A stretch of 36,118 nt of DNA from JAEYFP01 sp964566545 (GTDB taxonomy: Bacteria > Bacillota > Clostridia > Lachnospirales > Lachnospiraceae), in NCBI GenBank assembly GCA_964566545.1, contig CAZMIX010000023.1, positions 1 through 36,118 of the forward strand, in the 5' to 3' direction. Shown piece after piece: positions 31,229-36,118 of this stretch. The stretch's first letter is position 1, and each line of letters begins with the position of its first letter. A program made the position numbers and the translations under genes. The notes beneath the pieces were generated by a model. That model was not told the DNA's origin, ran no database searches, and saw only the letters and a program-made list of their open reading frames with translations.

Positions 31229-32620
31229 ATGGATTTAGTATCAATTAAAGAGTTGTATAGAAACAAAGAACAGTATTTAGAAAAAGAAGTGACGATCGGG
31301 GGATGGGTAAGAAGCCTGCGGGATTCCAAAACCTTCGGTTTTATCGTGATTAATGACGGAACATTTTTTGAGCCGCTGCAGGTCGTTTATGCAGATCGGC
31401 TTCCGAATTTTACAGAGATATCAAAACTGAATGTCGGCACAGCACTCATCATAAGGGGCAAGCTTGTCGCGACGCCTCAGGCAAAGCAGCCGTTTGAAAT
31501 TCAGGCAGAGGAAATTACAGTTGAGGGAATGTCCACCCCGGATTACCCGCTGCAGAAAAAGCGTCATACGATGGAATATCTTCGCACGATTACTCATCTG
31601 CGGGCGCGGACAAATATATTCCAGGCGGTATTCCGCGTTCGTTCCCTGATCGCTTATGCAATCCATCAGTTTTTTCAGGAAAGAGAGTTTGTCTATGTGC
31701 ATACGCCGCTCATTACGGGCAGCGACTGTGAGGGCGCGGGGGAAATGTTCCGTGTAACAACGCTTGATATGGACAATCTGCCAAGGACTGAGGACGGCGC
31801 GATTGACTATGCGCAGGACTTCTTTGGTAAGGAAACGAACCTTACCGTAAGTGGGCAGTTAAACGGTGAGGCTTACGCGATGGCATTCAAGAATATTTAT
31901 ACATTCGGACCGACATTTCGGGCGGAAAACTCCAATACGACACGCCATGCGGCGGAATTCTGGATGATAGAGCCGGAGATCGCATTTGCGGATTTGAAGG
32001 ACGACATGATACTTGCCGAAAGTATGATTAAATATATTATCCGTTATGTGTTGGAGCATGCGCCGGAGGAGATGAAGTTCTTCAATGAATTTGTAGACAA
32101 GGGTCTGTTAGAGCGCCTTCAGCATGTTGTGAATTCAGACTTTGCACATGTGACCTATACGGAAGCAGTCGATATTTTGCAGAAGCATAATGACTGTTTT
32201 GAGTACAAAGTATTTTGGGGCTGTGATTTGCAGACAGAGCACGAGCGTTACTTGACAGAACAGGAATTCAAGAGGCCGGTATTCGTAACTGATTATCCGA
32301 AGGAAATCAAGGCGTTTTATATGAAACAAAACGAGGACGGAAAGACCGTTGCGGCAATGGATTGTCTCGTACCGGGAATCGGTGAGATTATCGGCGGCAG
32401 TCAAAGAGAGGACAATTATGAGAAGTTGCTTGCACGAATGGCGGAGCTTGAGCTTAACAGAGGGGATTACGAATTTTATTTAGATCTGCGCAAATATGGC
32501 TCTGCAAGACACGCCGGCTTCGGCCTCGGCTTTGAACGCTGCGTGATGTATTTGACGGGCATGTCCAATATTCGTGATGTCGTTCCGTTCCCGAGAACAG
32601 TGAACAATTGTGAGTTATAA
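31229..32620 (+). CDS. asnS: Asparaginyl-tRNA synthetase
   Basis: The 463-residue class IIb synthetase charges tRNA-Asn. The N-terminal OB-fold anticodon domain spans about residues 1-110 (EKEVTIGGWVRSLRDSKTFG). The catalytic domain has VHTPLITGSDCEGAGEMF near residue 158, motif 2 around GPTFRAENSNTTRHAAEFWM near 228 (AENSNT fits AsnRS; AspRS has FRDED), and motif 3 GLGFERCVMYLTGMSNIRDV near 431. Length is normal. ATG 31229 has AGGCAGGG upstream. A clear terminator follows. No T-box leader is visible in the 63 bases upstream. Confidence 0.96.
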   Translation: MDLVSIKELYRNKEQYLEKEVTIGGWVRSLRDSKTFGFIVINDGTFFEPLQVVYADRLPNFTEISKLNVGTALIIRGKLVATPQAKQPFEIQAEEITVEGMSTPDYPLQKKRHTMEYLRTITHLRARTNIFQAVFRVRSLIAYAIHQFFQEREFVYVHTPLITGSDCEGAGEMFRVTTLDMDNLPRTEDGAIDYAQDFFGKETNLTVSGQLNGEAYAMAFKNIYTFGPTFRAENSNTTRHAAEFWMIEPEIAFADLKDDMILAESMIKYIIRYVLEHAPEEMKFFNEFVDKGLLERLQHVVNSDFAHVTYTEAVDILQKHNDCFEYKVFWGCDLQTEHERYLTEQEFKRPVFVTDYPKEIKAFYMKQNEDGKTVAAMDCLVPGIGEIIGGSQREDNYEKLLARMAELELNRGDYEFYLDLRKYGSARHAGFGLGFERCVMYLTGMSNIRDVVPFPRTVNNCEL

Positions 32621-32627
32621 TAAAAAT

Positions 32628-32668
32628 AAAAATACCGGATGCAGCCGTATGGTTGATTCGGTATTTTT
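32628..32668 (+). terminator. Intrinsic terminator of asnS
   Basis: AAAAATACCG (32628-32637) pairs perfectly with CGGTATTTTT (32659-32668), with an inner AGCC/GGTT stem in the loop. The 3' arm supplies the T run. Confidence 0.85.
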
Positions 32669-32691
32669 GCCGTGTTTTGGGAAGTTTTTTA

Positions 32692-32720
32692 TTGAATTAT
32701 TGAGACGTGTTGTGTATAAT
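32692..32720 (+). promoter_or_regulatory. Sigma-A-type promoter of the NlpC/P60 gene
   Basis: TTGAAT (32692-32697) and TATAAT (32715-32720) are 17 bases apart, 51 bases before the start codon; the -10 is perfect. Confidence 0.75.
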
Positions 32721-32771
32721 GATAATAAGTTTACATAAGGGGTGTAAGCGTTGTCTCAGGGGTGAGTATAA

Positions 32772-33995
32772 ATGAAGAACAGAATACTATGTGCGGCTCT
32801 GGCAATTGTCCTGAGTCTTTTACCTGTTATGCAGGTAAATGCGACGACAATTTCAGATGCGAAAAAACAAAAGCAAGAGGCTGAAAATAAGCTGAATTCC
32901 GTTAATGAAGATATTGAAAATATAGAAAGCGGCAAAGAGGAGATCGAGGGCGAGATCGAAGAGATTGACGGCCGGTTGGTTGATTTGCTGCTTACAGTCG
33001 ATATCCTGTCAAGTGATATCAATGACAAAGATGGTCAGATCCGGGAAGCGCAGACGCAGTATGATGATGCCAAGGCAAAAGAAGAGGTGCAGCATACCGC
33101 GATGAAAAAGCGTATCAAATTTATGTATGAAAAGGGCGACAGGACGTATTTGGAGCTTTTTCTGCAGTCTCAAAGTATTTCCGATTTAGTTAATAAGGTG
33201 GATTATGTAGAAAAGCTTTATGAGTATGACAGAAAGCTTTTATTGGATTATCAACAGACGAAGGAAGAGGTTTTGGAACTTAAGACAAATTTGGAAAATG
33301 AAAAGGCCGAGATGGAAGAAATGCAGGCTGATTATATTTCCCAGTCCGATTCTCTGCAGACGATGATTGATGAAAAGCAGAATTCCATAGAGAATTTTGA
33401 CACACAGCTTGCCGCTGCAAAAAAGCAAGCAAGCACCTATCAGACGGAGATAAAAGCGCAGGCGGCAGCGATCAAGCAGCTTGAGGCAGAGGAAGCAGCA
33501 CGGAAAAAGGCCGAAGAGGAAGCGAAAAAGAAAGCCGAGGCAGAGGCTGCAGCAAAGAAAAAAGCGGAGCAGGAGGCTTCTGCTAAATCATCCGAACCTT
33601 CTTCAAGCGGATCTTCAGGAGGGTCTTCCGGCGGCAGTTCCTCAGGGGGCTCTGCAACGGGGCGAGATATAGCCAGTTATGCAAGCCAGTTTGTCGGTAA
33701 TCCCTATTTGGCAGGTGGGACGAGCCTGACGGGAGGAGCGGACTGCTCTGGCTTTACATGGGCGGTTTACCAGCATTTCGGGATTAACCTTCCGCGAAGT
33801 TCTTATGCACAGGCGTGCGTGGGAACAGAGGTCAGTTATGCGGATGCACAGCCCGGAGATATTATTTATTATGGCGGACATGTGGGGATCTATATTGGAA
33901 ATGGGATGATCGTACATGCAAGTACGGCCGCGACCGGCATTAAATACAGCAGTGCGCTTTACAGGACGATTATTACAGTCAGGAGATTTGTGTAA
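32772..33995 (+). CDS. Secreted coiled-coil NlpC/P60 peptidoglycan hydrolase
   Basis: The 407-residue protein has a signal peptide (about residues 1-24, ending QVNA-TT). A long coiled coil (about 28-250) follows, with an Ala/Lys/Glu-rich end (AEEEAKKKAEAEAAAKKKAE) as in PcsB/CwlO-type hydrolases that are gated by FtsEX. A Ser/Gly linker (about 272-296) leads to an NlpC/P60 domain (about 298-407). The catalytic Cys is in GGADCSGFTWAVY, the His in GGHVGIYIG, and the third polar residue in IVHASTAA. It should cut peptide bonds in peptidoglycan for cell growth or separation. ATG 32772 follows AGGGGTGAG. A terminator follows. No ftsEX genes are nearby. Confidence 0.93.
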   Translation: MKNRILCAALAIVLSLLPVMQVNATTISDAKKQKQEAENKLNSVNEDIENIESGKEEIEGEIEEIDGRLVDLLLTVDILSSDINDKDGQIREAQTQYDDAKAKEEVQHTAMKKRIKFMYEKGDRTYLELFLQSQSISDLVNKVDYVEKLYEYDRKLLLDYQQTKEEVLELKTNLENEKAEMEEMQADYISQSDSLQTMIDEKQNSIENFDTQLAAAKKQASTYQTEIKAQAAAIKQLEAEEAARKKAEEEAKKKAEAEAAAKKKAEQEASAKSSEPSSSGSSGGSSGGSSSGGSATGRDIASYASQFVGNPYLAGGTSLTGGADCSGFTWAVYQHFGINLPRSSYAQACVGTEVSYADAQPGDIIYYGGHVGIYIGNGMIVHASTAATGIKYSSALYRTIITVRRFV

Positions 33996-34054
33996 ATAAT
34001 TAATTACATGAGAGAACGCGGATGAGTCGACCGCAAATTTCCACATAACATATA

Positions 34055-34088
34055 AAAGCCGAGAACATATTTTTATGTTACCGGCTTT
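34055..34088 (+). terminator. Intrinsic terminator of the NlpC/P60 gene
   Basis: AAAGCCG-AG-AACAT and ATGTT-AC-CGGCTTT form a 12-bp interrupted stem (34055-34088) with a six-base T-rich loop, followed by CCTTCT. The rest of the 33996-34224 interval shows no gene that I can support. Confidence 0.75.
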
Positions 34089-34224
34089 CCTTCTACTCAA
34101 ACACAATAGTAGAATCTAATATCGGAAAAAAATTGCAGGAGTTTTTAAGCAAAGGGCATGTTTGTGTGATGCGGTGCATAAAATTTATTGAATTTTTAAA
34201 GAAATCGCCGGAAAGGGAATGACT

Positions 34225-34803
34225 ATGGATGGGAACGATATAGATGGAATATTTGATCTGATGCTTGTAGAGCAGCAGAAAAAAGAAGTGCAGAGAGTGA
34301 TTGCCTGCAATGAAAAAACCGAACAATTTGGCTTGTCTCTGACGGCAGAGAATGCGCGGGAGCTGATGGTGTGCAGAAGCGATGCCCTGAAGGAAAGCCG
34401 CAGGATTGAATTTGGAGAAGGGATTCTGCCGGATCTCATTTTTGCTTTCTGCGATTCGGATTTCATCAATCAGGACAATTATATGGAAACATTATCTCAG
34501 CTTCAGGAGCTATTTTATCTCTACAAAAACGAATCGCAGGACGGGTTAACGGATGTCGAGCTGATCAAATTTATGAGAAAGCAGTTTGATGAGGCCTGCT
34601 TTGGGGATATTGATTATTTAAGGGAAACCTGCCTGGAGCGTTTTTCCAAGGCTGTTCGCGCCGGACATCAAAATCAAATGCAGCGCCGCCTGCGTGACGA
34701 ATACACGTTGCGTGAAATGGAAAATGAATATGAGGATTTAGACGAAGAAACAAGATGGGAGCGGGAGGTTTATTTCCAAAAGCTCGATGATTTATTTGGG
34801 TAA
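34225..34803 (+). CDS. DUF6323-like protein of unknown function
   Basis: The 192-residue, Glu/Arg-rich, apparently soluble protein has no signal peptide. EQFGLSLTAENARELMVCRS, RRIEFGEGILPDLIFAFCDS and ETLSQLQELFYLYKNES follow the pattern I recall for DUF6323, a small clostridial family usually found beside a DUF6179 gene, which is not here. The C-terminal ~45 residues (RRLRDEYTLREMENEYEDLD) extend past the usual end and look like a charged helix. ATG 34225 is preferred over ATG 34219 because GAAAGGGA (34211-34218) is then well spaced. It follows a terminator, so it has its own, unseen promoter. Confidence 0.65.
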   Translation: MDGNDIDGIFDLMLVEQQKKEVQRVIACNEKTEQFGLSLTAENARELMVCRSDALKESRRIEFGEGILPDLIFAFCDSDFINQDNYMETLSQLQELFYLYKNESQDGLTDVELIKFMRKQFDEACFGDIDYLRETCLERFSKAVRAGHQNQMQRRLRDEYTLREMENEYEDLDEETRWEREVYFQKLDDLFG

Positions 34804-35030
34804 GTTTTAATTTATATTAAAAGTATAGTTTTTGCAAACTTTAATTTTCAATTTTAAGTAATTTTGTATAGGAATTGACAAATAAAAATAATTCTGTCTA
34901 AATAATATTTGTATATTATGTTTTATAATTCTTTTTATAAGAAACGTTTCTTGTTTATATTAACAATGGTTTTATCAATTCCATAATTTTGTGAGGTGTT
35001 GATTTCGACAAATTCAGGAGGATAAAAAAG
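34804..35030. other. AT-rich intergenic control region
   Basis: This 227-base stretch is far richer in A and T than its surroundings and contains no supportable gene. It holds a perfect TTGACA at 34875-34880, a weak -10 (TAAATA, 34899-34904), another TATAAT at 34924-34929, and the LacI-type palindrome listed separately. It looks like the promoter region of the sugar-binding protein gene. Confidence 0.7.
34939..34952. promoter_or_regulatory. LacI/CcpA-type operator palindrome AAGAAACGTTTCTT
   Basis: A perfect 14-bp palindrome with a central CG, the form bound by LacI-family regulators (including cre-type sites). It lies about 30-40 bases downstream of the likely start of transcription and 79 bases before the sugar-binding protein gene, a roadblock or repressor position. 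It implies carbon-source control of the transporter. Confidence 0.65.
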
Positions 35031-36118
35031 ATGAAAAATTACAAAAAAATAGTAGCTTTGTTACTTGCCGCCGCGACGGCATTTACATTGTGTGCTTGTG
35101 GAGGAGCTTCTGCAAGCGCTCCTGCAGAACAAACAGACAGTTCGGATAAAACAACTGCAACGGCAGAAGAGACAGCGGGTTCCTTCTCATTATTTCATTT
35201 TCATGAAGAAGACGGAGCGGGAACATCAAAGGCATTCTGGTCTGCCGCAAATACCTTTAAAGAAGCAAATCCAGGCGTTTCGATCGAGTATCAGTTTACC
35301 GACAGCGATAATTATGAAGAAAAGCTGACCACTTTAATGGCGGGCGAGGAATTGCCGGATGTTTTCCTTACAAAAGGAGATATGCTGGGAACGCTTGCCG
35401 ACGCAGGTTTAATACAGCCGCTGGATCAATATGTGCAGGCTGACGCGGAGTGGGCCGCTGCATATGCGGAAGGCGTATTCAGTGACTGCACTTATGACGG
35501 AAAGGAATGGGGCGCGCCGTTCCAGATGCAGGCAAACTGTATCGGCGTATACAATGAAGAAATCTTTAAAGAGTGCGGGGTCGAAGGCTGGCCTGAGACA
35601 TGGGATGAATTACTGGATGCGTGTGATAAGATTGCGGCCAAGGGATACACACCGATCGCTATGGGAAATAAGGATCAGTGGCTGGCCGAGTCAGCCGTAT
35701 TCAATACATATGCATATAAATATGTGGACGGAGACTGGTTTGACAGCTTGAAAAACAATCAGGGCGCTAAATTTACGGATGAGAAATTTGTTAAAGCTTT
35801 AACAGGTTTTCAGGCAATTGCGAATGCAGGATATCTGAACAGCGACGTTAACTCGATTAATCAGGATGAAATGTATTCTCTTTATTACAATAAACAGGCG
35901 GCTATGTTCTTTAACGGCGCATGGTCAATCGGTACCGTAACGGAGAATGCACCGGAGGATGTGCTGGCCAATACGCATTTGGGATTAATGCCGGCAGTAA
36001 CGGGCGAGTCGGGAACGAAGTTTGATACGGCGGCCGGTGCAGGCTGGAATTATGTAATAAAGGCGGATCTGGAAGGTGAAAATTTAACAGCGGCGCTGGC
36101 GTTCTTAAAGCAGGTTAC
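35031..36118 (+). CDS. Extracellular carbohydrate-binding lipoprotein of an ABC transporter (3' end outside the window)
   Basis: The frame runs open from ATG 35031 to the window end (about 362 residues seen). It starts with a lipoprotein signal (MKNYKKIVALLLAAATAFTL, lipobox LCAC, Cys 22), followed by a Ser/Thr/Ala linker. The mature part is a family 1 type solute-binding protein: FHEEDGAGTSKAFWSAANTF, LMAGEELPDVFLTKGD, GAPFQMQANCIGVYNEEIF, WPETWDELLDACDKI and AMFFNGAWSIG. Such proteins deliver oligosaccharides to an ABC importer whose permeases would lie downstream. The sugar cannot be told. AGGAGG (35016-35021) precedes the start. A LacI-type operator lies upstream. Confidence 0.93.
   Translation, partial: MKNYKKIVALLLAAATAFTLCACGGASASAPAEQTDSSDKTTATAEETAGSFSLFHFHEEDGAGTSKAFWSAANTFKEANPGVSIEYQFTDSDNYEEKLTTLMAGEELPDVFLTKGDMLGTLADAGLIQPLDQYVQADAEWAAAYAEGVFSDCTYDGKEWGAPFQMQANCIGVYNEEIFKECGVEGWPETWDELLDACDKIAAKGYTPIAMGNKDQWLAESAVFNTYAYKYVDGDWFDSLKNNQGAKFTDEKFVKALTGFQAIANAGYLNSDVNSINQDEMYSLYYNKQAAMFFNGAWSIGTVTENAPEDVLANTHLGLMPAVTGESGTKFDTAAGAGWNYVIKADLEGENLTAALAFLKQV

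Overview
The window looks like chromosomal DNA from an anaerobic, endospore-forming Clostridia, most likely Lachnospiraceae-like. The evidence is rubrerythrin-type peroxide defence, an archaeal/eukaryote-type prolyl-tRNA synthetase behind a T-box leader, sporulation genes (a CotS-like kinase, a SPOCS/LysM SipL-like protein, spoIIR), many lipoproteins with LxxC lipoboxes, AGGAGG-type ribosome binding sites and class 1B PyrK/PyrD. This placement is inferred from gene content, not from a marker gene. Nearly all genes are housekeeping or Clostridia-typical. I see no phage, IS element, CRISPR array, rRNA or tRNA gene.

Layout. 1-2620: the end of a reverse-rubrerythrin-like gene, a classical rubrerythrin, an RluA-type pseudouridine synthase and an AI-2E-family permease. 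2600-6929: a sigma-A-type promoter and T-box leader (specifier CCG) drive proS, followed by ackA and a CCA-adding enzyme. 7019-9378: a CotS-family protein overlaps by one base with a membrane-anchored PEGA-domain protein. 9524-12618: a polytopic GT-C-like membrane protein overlaps (ATGA) with a lipoprotein that resembles a GH9 cellulase but lacks the visible catalytic motifs. 12689-15351: ddl, murF and an unlisted 37-residue ORF. 15402-16139 (minus): a PlsC acyltransferase. 16320-17546: two small lipoproteins on either side of a 100-N assembly gap that is flanked by exact 55-bp repeats.

17558-20759: pyrC-pyrK-pyrD with a promoter and a terminal hairpin. The 3' arm of that hairpin contains the ribosome binding site of the next gene, a SipL-like spore-envelope protein (20758-22326). 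22382-23020 (minus): an unrecognised protein. 23284-25603: ispE, a GntR/FCD regulator and spoIIR. 25680-27887: murI, a DUF1934 protein and galU. 27924-28400 (minus): a small membrane-anchored protein, divergent from cls. 30104-32620: a lipid-anchored trigger-factor/FKBP-like foldase and asnS. 32772-34803: a coiled-coil NlpC/P60 hydrolase and a DUF6323-like protein. 34804-36118: an AT-rich control region with a LacI-type palindrome, then a carbohydrate ABC-transporter binding protein cut by the window end.

Many of the products act at the envelope: Ddl, MurF, MurI and NlpC/P60 (peptidoglycan), PlsC and Cls (phospholipid), GalU and the GT-C protein (glycans), and the lipoproteins and sporulation coat proteins. 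I did not find a clearly new multi-gene system. The best leads are the GT-C plus GH9-like lipoprotein pair, the terminator/RBS overlap at the SipL-like gene, the CotS-PEGA pair, the lipid-anchored trigger factor and several unannotated palindromes in promoter regions.
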